Origin: Maribacter_C sp047345145
GTDB lineage: Bacteria; Bacteroidota; Bacteroidia; Flavobacteriales; Flavobacteriaceae
Direction: 5' to 3'
DNA: 64,000 nt
Assembly (NCBI RefSeq): GCF_047345145.1
Contig: NZ_JBLFER010000007.1
Location: 1-64,000, forward strand
Positions 9,738 to 18,594 of the stretch are shown here, piece after piece (positions within the stretch are counted from its first letter, which is position 1; the number at the start of each line of letters is the position of its first letter). Position numbers and translations under genes: made by a program. Under the pieces are notes generated by a model. The model did not search any database and was not told the origin of the DNA. It saw only the letters and a list, made by a program, of their open reading frames with translations.

Positions 9738-11012
9738 TTAAGAAACGCCCTCTAGAATTCCTTTTTTAAGAATTTGGCCGAAATGATACATGTCTTCAAA
9801 TGAACAATAGAATGGTGCTGGTGCCAAGCGAATCACATTAGGCTCACGCCAATCAGTAATCACACCATTCTTCATTAAGTAATCGAACAAAGGTCGTCCT
9901 TGACCATGAAGAAATACGGAGAGTTGACAACCGCGATCTTCAGGAGTAATAATTTCAAAAGTACTTTCTACCTCTTTATCGATTTCATGAAGAACGAACT
10001 CCAAATATGATACTATTTTTTTTCGCTTTTCAATCAAAGCTTGCATACCCACCTCCTCGAACATTTCTAAAGATGCCAAATAAGGTGCAACCGATAATAT
10101 AGGTGCATTACTAATTTGCCAAGCATCGGCATTTTCCATCGGTTCGAATTCAGGTTTCATCAAGAAACGTGTTTTCTTCTTTGTACCCCACCAACCCTCA
10201 AATCTCGGAATATCATCCTTACCTAAATGCCGTTCGTTTATAAAAACACCCGAAGCATTTCCAGGACCACTATTCATGTATTTATAACTGCACCAAGCTG
10301 CGAAGTCAGCACCCCAATCATGAAGTTTTAGTTCTACATTTCCGGCGGCATGGGCTAAATCCCACCCTACATGGGCACCTACAGATTTTCCTGCTTTGGT
10401 GATAGCTCCCATATCAAATACCTGACCGGTGTAGTAATTCACTCCACCAATCAAGACTAGAGCTAGCTCCTCACCTATTTCATTGATTTTGGCGATAACA
10501 TCTTCAGTACGCCATTGGTTTTCGCCATCTCGTTTTTTGATTTCTACAAGGGCGTCATTGGGATCAAAACCATGGAATTTCACCTGACTTTGAAACATAT
10601 ACTGATCTGATGGAAAAGCCTTTTCCTCACAAATAATTTTATAACGCTTCAAAGTTGGTCTATAGAAGGAAACCATCAATAAATGTAAGTTCACGGTTAG
10701 CGTATTCATTACGGTAATCTCTTTGGTTTTGGCACCAACAACTTTTGCCAATGGCGACGCTAACCTTTCGTGGTAATCCCACCAAGGTTTCTCGCTATGA
10801 AAGTGTCCTTCAACCGCTAATTCTTCCCAATCAGTCATTACCTCGTCAACAAATTTTTTGGTACGCTTGGGTTGCAGACCGAGTGAATTTCCTGTGAAGT
10901 AAATCACCTGCTTTCCATCTACTTTAGGGAAATGAAATTCATCACGATACTTTCTCAACGGGTCGTTTTCATCTAGACTTCGAGCAAATTCTAAAGTATT
11001 CTGAAAGGGCAT
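9738..11012 (-). CDS. kynU: Kynureninase
   Basis: This 424-residue PLP enzyme hydrolyses kynurenine or 3-hydroxykynurenine to anthranilate (or 3-hydroxyanthranilate) and alanine in tryptophan catabolism. The sequence shows FTGNSLGLQPK near residue 40, the PLP lysine at 244 in SYKYMNSGPG, and WDLAHAAGN at about 217-225. The length is typical of the family. A GNAT gene lies 47 bp upstream on the same strand, but a -7 box between them suggests kynU has its own promoter. No other kynurenine-pathway gene is seen nearby. Confidence 0.94.
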   Translation of the reverse strand: MPFQNTLEFARSLDENDPLRKYRDEFHFPKVDGKQVIYFTGNSLGLQPKRTKKFVDEVMTDWEELAVEGHFHSEKPWWDYHERLASPLAKVVGAKTKEITVMNTLTVNLHLLMVSFYRPTLKRYKIICEEKAFPSDQYMFQSQVKFHGFDPNDALVEIKKRDGENQWRTEDVIAKINEIGEELALVLIGGVNYYTGQVFDMGAITKAGKSVGAHVGWDLAHAAGNVELKLHDWGADFAAWCSYKYMNSGPGNASGVFINERHLGKDDIPRFEGWWGTKKKTRFLMKPEFEPMENADAWQISNAPILSVAPYLASLEMFEEVGMQALIEKRKKIVSYLEFVLHEIDKEVESTFEIITPEDRGCQLSVFLHGQGRPLFDYLMKNGVITDWREPNVIRLAPAPFYCSFEDMYHFGQILKKGILEGVS

Positions 11013-11026
11013 AAAAGCGTTTTGTT

Positions 11027-11034
11027 CAAATTTA
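11027..11034 (-). promoter_or_regulatory. Candidate -7 box for kynU
   Basis: The minus strand reads TAAATTTG, a full match to the Bacteroidota TAnnTTTG -7 element, 14 nt before the kynU ATG. No well-spaced -33 TTG was found. Confidence 0.45.
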
Positions 11035-11059
11035 CGACTTCAAACTTGATATCTTAAGA

Positions 11060-11533
11060 CTAAATATTGTCAAATTCAGTTAACCGCATTTCAATCAAAT
11101 GCTTTTTAAATCCCACCTTTTCATAGGCCCTGATTGCACCAGGATTATCATCGTAAACGGTAAGTCGAACTTCTTGTAATCCCTTTGAAATAGACCATTT
11201 TCGTAGTTCATCAACAATTAGTTTATTAACTCCCTTCCCCCGAAAATCGGGTTCGGTAAACATAAAACCCAAATAGGAATAAAATTCATGATGCAAGTAT
11301 GGTAGTGCCTTTTTGATTTTGGCATAGCCGGATGCAATTACCCTAGAATTATATTCAACTACTATCACTTCTGCATCTTCAGAATGTATCAATTCAGAAA
11401 TATCATAATACGATATTGGATCTACGGCCAAAGTAGGATCCATAGGGCGCTCTGCTTTAATTATACCTTGTTCAAATTCTAATAAAACCGCTAAATCTTC
11501 TAATTTGGCAGGACGGACTTTAAATTCACTCAT
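11060..11533 (-). CDS. GNAT-family N-acetyltransferase
   Basis: This is a GNAT acyltransferase fold. FRGKGVNKLIVDEL carries the acetyl-CoA pyrophosphate loop (R-x-x-G-x-G/A pattern), followed by VRLTVYDDNPGAIRAYEKVGF, the usual strand-helix with Asn and Tyr. A start at 11533 (MSEFKVRPAKLEDL) is preferred over the upstream ATG at 11554 because it places the first strand at the N-terminus, as in the family; this gives 157 residues. The substrate is unknown. The gene is divergent from the O-methyltransferase gene. Confidence 0.85.
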   Translation of the reverse strand: MSEFKVRPAKLEDLAVLLEFEQGIIKAERPMDPTLAVDPISYYDISELIHSEDAEVIVVEYNSRVIASGYAKIKKALPYLHHEFYSYLGFMFTEPDFRGKGVNKLIVDELRKWSISKGLQEVRLTVYDDNPGAIRAYEKVGFKKHLIEMRLTEFDNI

Positions 11534-11590
11534 ATATGTAGTACTAATTGTCAATACTCTAAAGTACTATATTTACAGAAAAAAATAACA

Positions 11591-12232
11591 ATGCATTTTT
11601 TATCAGACGCATTAGAAAATTATATAAAAGACCACTCCGAAAACGAGCCCAAATTGTTACGAGAACTAACACGGGAAACTCATTTAAAAGTGATTCAACC
11701 TCGAATGATTACAGGTCATTTTCAAGGAAGAGTCTTAAGTATGCTTTCCAAGCTAATCCATCCGACGAATATATTAGAGATAGGCACCTATACAGGTTAT
11801 TCAGCTATTTGCCTGGCTGAAGGACTAGGCAACGATGGACAATTGCATACCATTGACGTTAATGAAGAGTTGACTGAATTACAACGAAAGTACTTTGATA
11901 AGAGTGGTCATGGAAATCAAATCATTCAGCATACCGGTGATGCTGTTAATATAATTCCACAATTGGATATAGTTTTTGATTTGGTCTTTATTGATGCAGA
12001 AAAGAAGAGCTATGATGCTTATTTTGAAGCTGCAATTCAAAAAACAAAATCAGGGAGCATCATTCTTTCTGACAATGTACTCTGGTCAGGAAAAGTAGTA
12101 GAGCCTTTAGACCCAAAAGACAAGGCTACTAAAGTATTGCTTGACTTCAATAAAAAATTGAAAAAGGATAAAAGAGTAGAAACAGTGCTGCTGCCTATTC
12201 GTGACGGACTCACATTATGTAGGGTGCTATAA
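11591..12232 (+). CDS. SAM-dependent O-methyltransferase
   Basis: This 213-residue class I methyltransferase belongs to the caffeoyl-CoA/catechol O-methyltransferase group. The SAM loop ILEIGTYTGYSAI is at about 61-73, the acidic strand end HTIDVNE at about 96-102, the metal-binding region FIDAEKKSY at about 133-141 and LSDNVLWSG at about 154-162. Bacterial members include small-molecule enzymes and the tRNA methyltransferase TrmR; the sequence alone does not decide which. The 3' end overlaps the convergent PAP2 gene by 23 bp. Confidence 0.85.
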   Translation: MHFLSDALENYIKDHSENEPKLLRELTRETHLKVIQPRMITGHFQGRVLSMLSKLIHPTNILEIGTYTGYSAICLAEGLGNDGQLHTIDVNEELTELQRKYFDKSGHGNQIIQHTGDAVNIIPQLDIVFDLVFIDAEKKSYDAYFEAAIQKTKSGSIILSDNVLWSGKVVEPLDPKDKATKVLLDFNKKLKKDKRVETVLLPIRDGLTLCRVL

Positions 12233-12770
12233 ATTTTTGATGCATCCGATAGAAAACCCAACCAGAAAGAATTCCTATTAACATTCCTGCTAAAATATCT
12301 AAGGGATAATGCACGCCCAAATACATTCTACTAAAGGAAAAAAGTATGGGCCATATTAATAGTAGATACGACCACTTCATTTTCCGTTTTAGATACAACA
12401 TCGTTAATGTTGCAATGCTAAACGAGCTAGCAGCATGACCTGATATAAAACTATAATCCGACGGTTTTATCAATACGCGCAACAGGTTATGTAAGCCTGA
12501 GTCATTAACAGGCCTCAAACGACCAAAATATTCTTTAGTAAAAAAAATAATTATCGTAACTATAATCAACATAGATAAGAATGAGAGGAAAACCCAAAAA
12601 CCTTCCTTGCGATTGTACATTCTAAAAAGAAGGATAATCATAAAAAGAAAAAGTGGAATCCAGGTCAGAAAATTAGTTGTGATAAGCCAAAATGAATCAA
12701 ACTGTTTTGCGCCAAGATTATTTAAATAGATGAGTGTTTCTTGATCCCATTCTAACAATTTTTCAAACAT
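12210..12770 (-). CDS. PAP2-type membrane phosphatase
   Basis: This 186-residue integral membrane protein with about five hydrophobic helices has all three PAP2 motifs: K79-x6-R86P87, SGH at 110-112, and SR-x5-H-x3-D at 147-158. Such enzymes dephosphorylate phosphatidic acid, undecaprenyl pyrophosphate or related lipids outside the membrane; the substrate is not determined. It lies 1 bp downstream of tatA and is presumably cotranscribed with it. Confidence 0.88.
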   Translation of the reverse strand: MFEKLLEWDQETLIYLNNLGAKQFDSFWLITTNFLTWIPLFLFMIILLFRMYNRKEGFWVFLSFLSMLIIVTIIIFFTKEYFGRLRPVNDSGLHNLLRVLIKPSDYSFISGHAASSFSIATLTMLYLKRKMKWSYLLLIWPILFSFSRMYLGVHYPLDILAGMLIGILSGWVFYRMHQKFIAPYIM

Positions 12771-12771
12771 T

Positions 12772-13098
12772 CTATTTTCTTTTGATGACGCCGGTGATAT
12801 CTTCTACACCATCTTTTACCTCATCAATCTCTTTGGTAAGTCCTGAGGTCAAATTTCCTTTTACCTCATCGATATCTTTTTTAATATCTGAAACAAAACT
12901 CGTATCGATACCTTGCTTATCAGCACTTCTTTGAATTTCTTGCTTGATATCTTCTGTAGCGTCTTTCAATTGACGCATGCCCTTACCCAAACCTTTGGCA
13001 ATTCCTGGAATTTTATCCGCACCAAAGACCATTACCACTATAAACATGATAAAAAATATCTCACCGCCGCTAATAAATAAAAAGTGCACTAAAAACAT
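12772..13098 (-). CDS. tatA: TatA/E-type twin-arginine translocase subunit
   Basis: This 108-residue protein has one N-terminal transmembrane helix (GGEIFFIMFIVVMVFGADKIPGIAKGLGKGMRQ) followed by an amphipathic helix and a charged coiled tail, the TatA/TatE layout. It would form the Tat pore for folded proteins together with TatC, which is not in this window. The M15 peptidase at 29.7 kb has a twin-arginine signal and is a likely client. Confidence 0.9.
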   Translation of the reverse strand: MFLVHFLFISGGEIFFIMFIVVMVFGADKIPGIAKGLGKGMRQLKDATEDIKQEIQRSADKQGIDTSFVSDIKKDIDEVKGNLTSGLTKEIDEVKDGVEDITGVIKRK

Positions 13099-13102
13099 AC
13101 TA

Positions 13103-13110
13103 CAAATATA
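13103..13110 (-). promoter_or_regulatory. Candidate -7 box for tatA
   Basis: The minus strand reads TATATTTG (TAnnTTTG) 4 nt before the tatA ATG, which would make a nearly leaderless transcript. No clear -33 element was found at the standard spacing. Confidence 0.4.
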
Positions 13111-13135
13111 ATCAAGTTTAGCAACTACGCTTATT

Positions 13136-13168
13136 AAAAAAGCCCTGTAATATACAGGGCTCGTTTTT
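13136..13168 (-). terminator. Intrinsic terminator of the M1 peptidase gene
   Basis: A 9-bp perfect stem (AGCCCTGTA at 13141-13149 and its complement at 13153-13161) has a 3-nt loop and is followed on the minus strand by a run of T. It lies directly after the peptidase stop codon and before tatA. Confidence 0.85.
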
Positions 13169-13185
13169 ATTAATTATGGAATACA

Positions 13186-15489
13186 CTATCCTTTAATTTT
13201 CTCCTTCATCTTGTCAAAATCACTCTTCTCCTCTTTTCTTGGCCAACCGTTATTAGTAGTATCGATATCTGCCGTTTCAGCTTTCGGATCTACCACAATA
13301 CCAGTCAATTCTTTTTGAGACGAAAGAACAACACTTACTTCTTTATCGTTCTTTCTCCAGATCTCTGCAGGATATGTGATGTTCTCAGTAGACCCATCAG
13401 CATAGGTGTATTCTACAATTAAAGGCATTGGAATTCCACCCGGCTTATCATAAGTCACCTCGTAAAAATACTTTGGCTCCTTAACCGCAGCTCTCTCGGC
13501 CGCAGTCATATTGTCCATCATGAACTCTTTTAATGTAGTTGAATTATCCGATGGACTTTTACCCTTTAAATTAGGGTCAAAATCAGCACTTCCCTCTTCT
13601 ACTAAATGAACTAAAGGAGGTAAATCATCCATAGATTGACCACTTTCTGCTATTGCAGCTTTGAGTTTTTCTGAAGGGTTATTACTAACATAGTATTTTT
13701 TGAGTCCTTTTACACCTATATCAACGTAATCAGTTGTGTAAAACCATCCTCTCCAATAGTAATCTAAATCTACGGCAGAAGCATCTTCCATAGTTCTGAA
13801 GAAATCTTCAGGGGTTGGGTGCTTGAACATCCATCTTTTGGAATAGGTCTTAAAGGCATGGTCAAACAATTCTCTTCCCATGACTGTTTCTCTAAGAATA
13901 TTTAATGCTGTAGCTGGTTTTCCATAAGCATTTGGACCTAACTGATATACATTTTCAGGGTTCGACATAATTGGCGAAATCGTACTTTGATCACCACTCA
14001 TATAAGGAACAATTTTCGCAGCTGCACCTCTTCTTGACGGATATGCTTTGTTTGGTGCTACAGCCTCAGGGAATGCTTCTCCAAATTCTTGTTCAGCCAT
14101 GTATTGCATGAAAGTATCTAAGCCTTCATCCATCCATCCCCACTGACGCTCGTCAGAGTTTACAATCATTGGAAAGTAGTTATGACCTACTTCGTGAATA
14201 ATTACACTAATCATTCCATATTTAACACGATCAGAATACGTACCATCAGGATTCGGACGACCGTAATTCCAGCAAATCATTGGGTATTCCATACCTTGAT
14301 TCTTTGCATGCACAGAAATCGCCTTAGGATAAGGATAGTCAAACGTATGCGAAGAATAAGACTTCAAAGTATGCGCAACCGCTTTCGTAGAATACTCCTC
14401 CCAAAGTGGATTTCCTTCTGGCGGATACATTGAAACCGCCATCACATCTTTGTTACTCATTTTTACAGCTTGCATATCCCAAATGAATCTTCTTGAAGTA
14501 GCAAAACCGTAATCACGAACATTCTTAGCTTTAAATTTCCAAGTTTTTTTCTTTTCAGAAAATCCTTTTGAAGCTTCTTCGGCCTCTGCTTGGGTAACAA
14601 TAACAACAGGTTTATCATATGACTTCTTCGCTTTCTCGTAGCGCTTCATCATCTCTTTTGAATAGACTTCTTTTCTATTTTGAAGCGTACCGGTAGCATC
14701 TAAAACATGATCGGCTGGTACTGTAATATTTACATCATAATCACCAAAATTTAAAGCAAATTCTCCATTGCCCCAGAATTGATGATTTTGCCATCCTTCA
14801 ACATCATTATAAACCGCCATTCTTGGAAAGAATTGAGCAATCACATACGCGCGATGTCCATCAGCAAACTCTTCGTATCCTGAGCGCGCTCTATTTACGG
14901 TATGATCAGGAACATTGAAATTCCATTTGATTGAGAAAGAAATTTGAGCTTTACTTTTTAGCGGTTGTGGTAAATCAATACGCATCATTGTGAAATTAAC
15001 AGTATAAGGAAGTGCTTTTCCAGCAGCATCCTTCACATGTTCAATAACAAAACCGCCATCAAAAGGCTCACCCAGAAACTTACCATTAAAGGTAGATGGT
15101 CTATATGCGAGAGGAACTCCATCTCCATTTTTCAAAGCTGCTTTCGAATCTTTTTCTCTTATATTCTGATCTAACTGTACCCAAAGAAACTCTAAATCAT
15201 CTGGAGAATTATTGATGTACGTAATGGTCTCATCACCATAAATTTTATGGTTTTTATCATCAAGCTCGATATTCATTACATAATTAGCTTGTTGCTGATA
15301 GTAATCAGGGCCCGGTGCGCCTGAAGCAGAACGATATGTATTCGGAGTTGCAAACTCTTCATACAGTTGTTTAAATTTACTTTGATTGGTGTGACCTGGT
15401 TCCTTTTCTTTTGGTGTTTCTTCCTGAGCTGTCAACACAGCACCAAATAAGAAAAGTACCGATGCGAAACAATACTTAATTTTTATCAT
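13186..15489 (-). CDS. Exported M1-family aminopeptidase-like metallopeptidase
   Basis: This 767-residue protein with a signal peptide (ends LTAQ) carries the M1 zinc site HEVGH at 432-436 with the third ligand Glu455 in WMDEGLDT, the HEXXH-x18-E pattern. The exopeptidase motif normally read as GxMEN appears as GMEYP, a variant that may change amino-group recognition. A long N-terminal beta-saddle and a C-terminal region ending in basic residues complete it. It is probably a periplasmic or surface peptidase for nutrient peptides. A small secreted protein gene lies 82 bp upstream on the same strand. Confidence 0.9.
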   Translation of the reverse strand: MIKIKYCFASVLFLFGAVLTAQEETPKEKEPGHTNQSKFKQLYEEFATPNTYRSASGAPGPDYYQQQANYVMNIELDDKNHKIYGDETITYINNSPDDLEFLWVQLDQNIREKDSKAALKNGDGVPLAYRPSTFNGKFLGEPFDGGFVIEHVKDAAGKALPYTVNFTMMRIDLPQPLKSKAQISFSIKWNFNVPDHTVNRARSGYEEFADGHRAYVIAQFFPRMAVYNDVEGWQNHQFWGNGEFALNFGDYDVNITVPADHVLDATGTLQNRKEVYSKEMMKRYEKAKKSYDKPVVIVTQAEAEEASKGFSEKKKTWKFKAKNVRDYGFATSRRFIWDMQAVKMSNKDVMAVSMYPPEGNPLWEEYSTKAVAHTLKSYSSHTFDYPYPKAISVHAKNQGMEYPMICWNYGRPNPDGTYSDRVKYGMISVIIHEVGHNYFPMIVNSDERQWGWMDEGLDTFMQYMAEQEFGEAFPEAVAPNKAYPSRRGAAAKIVPYMSGDQSTISPIMSNPENVYQLGPNAYGKPATALNILRETVMGRELFDHAFKTYSKRWMFKHPTPEDFFRTMEDASAVDLDYYWRGWFYTTDYVDIGVKGLKKYYVSNNPSEKLKAAIAESGQSMDDLPPLVHLVEEGSADFDPNLKGKSPSDNSTTLKEFMMDNMTAAERAAVKEPKYFYEVTYDKPGGIPMPLIVEYTYADGSTENITYPAEIWRKNDKEVSVVLSSQKELTGIVVDPKAETADIDTTNNGWPRKEEKSDFDKMKEKIKG

Positions 15490-15571
15490 CTTTTGAGTTA
15501 ATTATTAATACTATGAAGTCATTCATCTTCCGTCGAAAAGTAAAGTTTTTTTAAGAAATTGTTAAGAAATG

Positions 15572-16078
15572 TTACAAGTTTAACATTCCTTTAGTATCAG
15601 ATTTTACCAATACGAAACTCTTTTTTTGGTCTTTGATCTTAAAGTGAAGTACATTTTGCTGCTCATCATAAAGATCAGTAAGTATTTCATTCTTTATTTG
15701 GATGGATTTTACTGAGGGCAAATTGACTTGCGGCACCTCTATATAAAAGATGCAAACATCATTGTCATATTTTCTACCAATAAGATCATAGGATACATTC
15801 TCTCCATTAATGGCAACCTCAAACTTAAGTCGCAAATACTTTTCTAAATACTCCTCAGTAAGTTTTGATTCATCGTCAGTTGCCAATTTAGCTGTTACAT
15901 CGTAACGTTCTAACAAAACTGCCTCTAAGTCATCAATAAAGACCCGAGACGTAATTTGCAAAGCCTCATCTTTTTCGGAGTAACCAACATTGGTAACGCT
16001 AACGTAAAATTTATGTGCGACTGTAAAGGCAAATAAGGGAAGTAATAATACAAGAAATCCCTTTTTTAAATGTTTCAT
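15572..16078 (-). CDS. Secreted hypothetical protein (DUF6702-like)
   Basis: This 168-residue protein has an N-terminal hydrophobic signal and opens the mature part with HKFYVSVTNVGYSEKDEALQITSRVFIDDLE. It looks like the flavobacterial family I recall as DUF6702, which commonly sits next to M1 peptidase genes as here. No catalytic motif is seen and the function is unknown. It is probably cotranscribed with the peptidase downstream. Confidence 0.65.
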   Translation of the reverse strand: MKHLKKGFLVLLLPLFAFTVAHKFYVSVTNVGYSEKDEALQITSRVFIDDLEAVLLERYDVTAKLATDDESKLTEEYLEKYLRLKFEVAINGENVSYDLIGRKYDNDVCIFYIEVPQVNLPSVKSIQIKNEILTDLYDEQQNVLHFKIKDQKKSFVLVKSDTKGMLNL

Positions 16079-16133
16079 AAAGTGTTCAATTTCTATCTTT
16101 CAAAAGTAAGCAAATGGTATGCCAAGATACAAT

Positions 16134-16934
16134 TCAATCTAAGTCATTGTTTTTGCGGTATTTTGAACTCTGTTTTCTCATGAACTCCCACAACTTCAAT
16201 TTATCATTATCTGATACTAGGGAGGCAAAATTAGAATCTGTCTCACAGAAATATACAAAATCATCTATATGCTTCTTGGGAATTTTCAGGTTACTTATAT
16301 AAAGAGAGTCTTTATAATATTTTCTGACTTCTTTTATCATTTCGACATTTGAATCTCGTGCAATTCTTTCATTCAGCATTTTTGTTCGACCAGAAAAATA
16401 GTTGAAAATCGGATCTGTATCCACCTTAAAACCAAATCCGATCTGAAGATCCCAAGTACGAGCCGTGTATAATTGTCTTTGCGCTTGTGTAATTGGTTCT
16501 AAATTAGAGTTCGGTAAATTCTCAGTGGAAGCAGTGATAATTGGACCTATTTTGAGTTTACTCATATCACGATCTAATGCACCAGAAAGATTATACGGCA
16601 TGACTACTACTTCATTCAATTCAGTTATAGCCGCTTCTAAAATCACTGTAACCAACTCTGTCTCTAATATACTCAAATCAACCACAAGCTCTTTTTGCTT
16701 ATACTGAACCGCCGAAAAAACTAGAGTGTCATTAAGTTTCACTGATATGGTAAAAAAGCCATTTGCATCTGTAATTGTGCCTTTATTAGAGCTAATGTTT
16801 GATACATGTGTTGCGGCTACATCACTATCTTTGGCAAAGACACGACCCTCAATTTTTGTTTGATAATTTTGGGCATTCAAAGCAAAATGAATCATCAATA
16901 GAAATGGTATAAAAAGATATCTTTTTAATCTCAT
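16134..16934 (-). CDS. Carboxypeptidase-regulatory-like domain protein, tandem paralogue 4
   Basis: This 266-residue exported protein is the last of four tandem paralogues. A signal peptide (ends ALNAQ) is followed by a beta-sandwich at about 25-110 (GRVFAKDSDVAATHVSNIS, NGFFTISVKLNDTLVFSAVQYK), the linker ELNEVVVMPYNLSG, and a helical C-terminal part ending in a conserved DFVYFCETDS and YRKNNDLD block. The domain is the one that precedes SusC/TonB receptors, but there is no barrel here. It is 12 bp from the preceding paralogue, so it is in the same transcript. The function is unknown; an outer-envelope structural or sensing role is a guess. Confidence 0.75.
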   Translation of the reverse strand: MRLKRYLFIPFLLMIHFALNAQNYQTKIEGRVFAKDSDVAATHVSNISSNKGTITDANGFFTISVKLNDTLVFSAVQYKQKELVVDLSILETELVTVILEAAITELNEVVVMPYNLSGALDRDMSKLKIGPIITASTENLPNSNLEPITQAQRQLYTARTWDLQIGFGFKVDTDPIFNYFSGRTKMLNERIARDSNVEMIKEVRKYYKDSLYISNLKIPKKHIDDFVYFCETDSNFASLVSDNDKLKLWEFMRKQSSKYRKNNDLD

Positions 16935-16946
16935 ATCACTACATCA

Positions 16947-17780
16947 TTATTCTAAGCCATTGTTTTTTCGATAGACTAAACTGTTACGTTCTAAAAATTC
17001 AAATAATCTTAAAATATCATCAGATTCAACTACTTCTGTATACGCTGAATCTACTTCGCAAAAATTCATAAAGTCATTGATGTTCTCCTTCGGAATTTTC
17101 AATTCTTGTTCATAAATAGAATCATGGTAAAATCGCTTTACTTTATTCAACAAAGCAATTTCCCCATCAATAGCAACATACTTTTTGAGCTTCTTTGTTC
17201 TGCCTGTAACCCGATTCAATATCTTATGAATATTAATCATCACCATCGGATTGAAGGTAGAATCTAAAGCGTAGTGTCCAAATTCAATAAACTTTCCACT
17301 ATCAGCTTCAGCCAGCTTTCTTTCGTTTTGGGTTTTTACTTTTACATAGGCATTCGGAAGCCCTAATGTTGATGCCGTAACAATAGGTGCTATTTTTAAT
17401 CGTTTTGCATCTCGGTTTAAATCTCCTGTTAAATTATAAGGAGTAACCACTACCTCATCAAGTTTGGTAAGTGATGCTTCTAAGGGCACTATTAATTTTT
17501 CGTTTTCAAGAATTTTTACATCTATTACAATTTCCTTTCGCTTGTATTGTACCGCAGAAAAAACGAGGGTGTCATTGAGTTTTACCGAAATCGCAAAAAA
17601 GCCATTTTCATCTGTAATTGTACCTTTGTTTGAACTTACATTTGATACGTGTGTTGCGGCTACATCACCATCTTTACTATATACTCTTCCCTCCAATTTT
17701 GTCGCATACTCTTGCGCATTTACTCGAATTCCGAAGAAAAGTAAAAACAGTAAAACAATATGTTTAGCTGAGATTTTCAA
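16947..17780 (-). CDS. Carboxypeptidase-regulatory-like domain protein, tandem paralogue 3
   Basis: This 277-residue exported protein (signal ends RVNAQ) is the closest relative of the next gene downstream: the beta-sandwich is nearly identical (KDGDVAATHVSNVSSNKGT, FFAISVKLNDTLVFSAVQYK), followed by KLDEVVVTPYNLTGDLNRD. The middle part (about 140-210) differs from its neighbours, while the C-terminal block (NDFMNFCEVDS, YRKNNGLE) is conserved. The pattern suggests duplication followed by divergence of a central segment. Confidence 0.75.
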   Translation of the reverse strand: MKISAKHIVLLFLLFFGIRVNAQEYATKLEGRVYSKDGDVAATHVSNVSSNKGTITDENGFFAISVKLNDTLVFSAVQYKRKEIVIDVKILENEKLIVPLEASLTKLDEVVVTPYNLTGDLNRDAKRLKIAPIVTASTLGLPNAYVKVKTQNERKLAEADSGKFIEFGHYALDSTFNPMVMINIHKILNRVTGRTKKLKKYVAIDGEIALLNKVKRFYHDSIYEQELKIPKENINDFMNFCEVDSAYTEVVESDDILRLFEFLERNSLVYRKNNGLE

Positions 17781-17811
17781 TATGTTATTTTGAAATTACT
17801 GCATGTAATGC

Positions 17812-18594
17812 CTAATCGAGATCATTATTCTTTCGATAGACCAAGCTCTTTTTTCGAATAAACTCCCATATTTTTAGGCGATCATGAGTATCTACCACCT
17901 TTTGAAATTCTTGATCTACTTCACAAAAATATAAGAGGTCATCAATTTTAGTTTCAGGAATCTTCAAATCAGTTCGAAATAAAGAGTCAGGGTAGAACTC
18001 TTTTACACGCTCAGTTCTTGAATACAATTTGTTTCTGGCAATTCGCTTCTTCAACATTTTGGTTCTTCCGCTTATTCCATTCAAAATCGGATTTAACGGA
18101 ATCAAACCACTTCCTGAAGTTGCTTCAAAAAGTTCGCGCTCAGCCTTTGTAATTGGTAACACATATGCATTCGGTAATTCTAAAGTAGAAGAGGTAACTA
18201 CGGGGTCGGTTTTTATGATATCAATATCTTTGGTAATATCACCAGTCAAATTATAAGGGGTTACCACTACCTCATCCAATTCAGTAAGGGCGTCTTCCAA
18301 ATAAACGTTAAAGGTTCGCTGCTGTAAAATTTCTCTTGATACTACTATTTCTTGCTTTTTGAACTGAACAGCGGAAAAAACTAAGGTATCGTTCAAATTA
18401 GCAGTGATTTGAAAAAACCCATCAAAATCGGTAATAGTGGCACGATCAGTAGAAATGTTTTGAACGGTTGTAGCAGAAACGTCACCGTCTTTACTATACA
18501 CTCTACCTTCTAGCTTTTTGGAAAAAAGACTCTGAGCTCCAAGTGAGGCAGAAATCAAAAGAAAACCTAAGAAAAAAATACTATTTCTTATCAT
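17812..18594 (-). CDS. Carboxypeptidase-regulatory-like domain protein, tandem paralogue 2
   Basis: This 260-residue exported protein (signal ends SLGAQS) has the same plan as its two downstream neighbours: a sandwich with KDGDVSATTVQNISTD, the linker ELDEVVVTPYNLTGDITKD, and a C-terminal FCEVDQ and YRKNNDLD block. Its start lies inside the end of the upstream paralogue (14-bp overlap), which supports translational coupling. No enzymatic motif is visible. Confidence 0.75.
   Translation of the reverse strand: MIRNSIFFLGFLLISASLGAQSLFSKKLEGRVYSKDGDVSATTVQNISTDRATITDFDGFFQITANLNDTLVFSAVQFKKQEIVVSREILQQRTFNVYLEDALTELDEVVVTPYNLTGDITKDIDIIKTDPVVTSSTLELPNAYVLPITKAERELFEATSGSGLIPLNPILNGISGRTKMLKKRIARNKLYSRTERVKEFYPDSLFRTDLKIPETKIDDLLYFCEVDQEFQKVVDTHDRLKIWEFIRKKSLVYRKNNDLD

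Noticed and set aside
13186..15489. The minor plus-strand frame inside the M1 peptidase gene (14182-14433)
   Set aside because: It is Arg/Ile-rich without family features and is fully opposite a well-supported gene.
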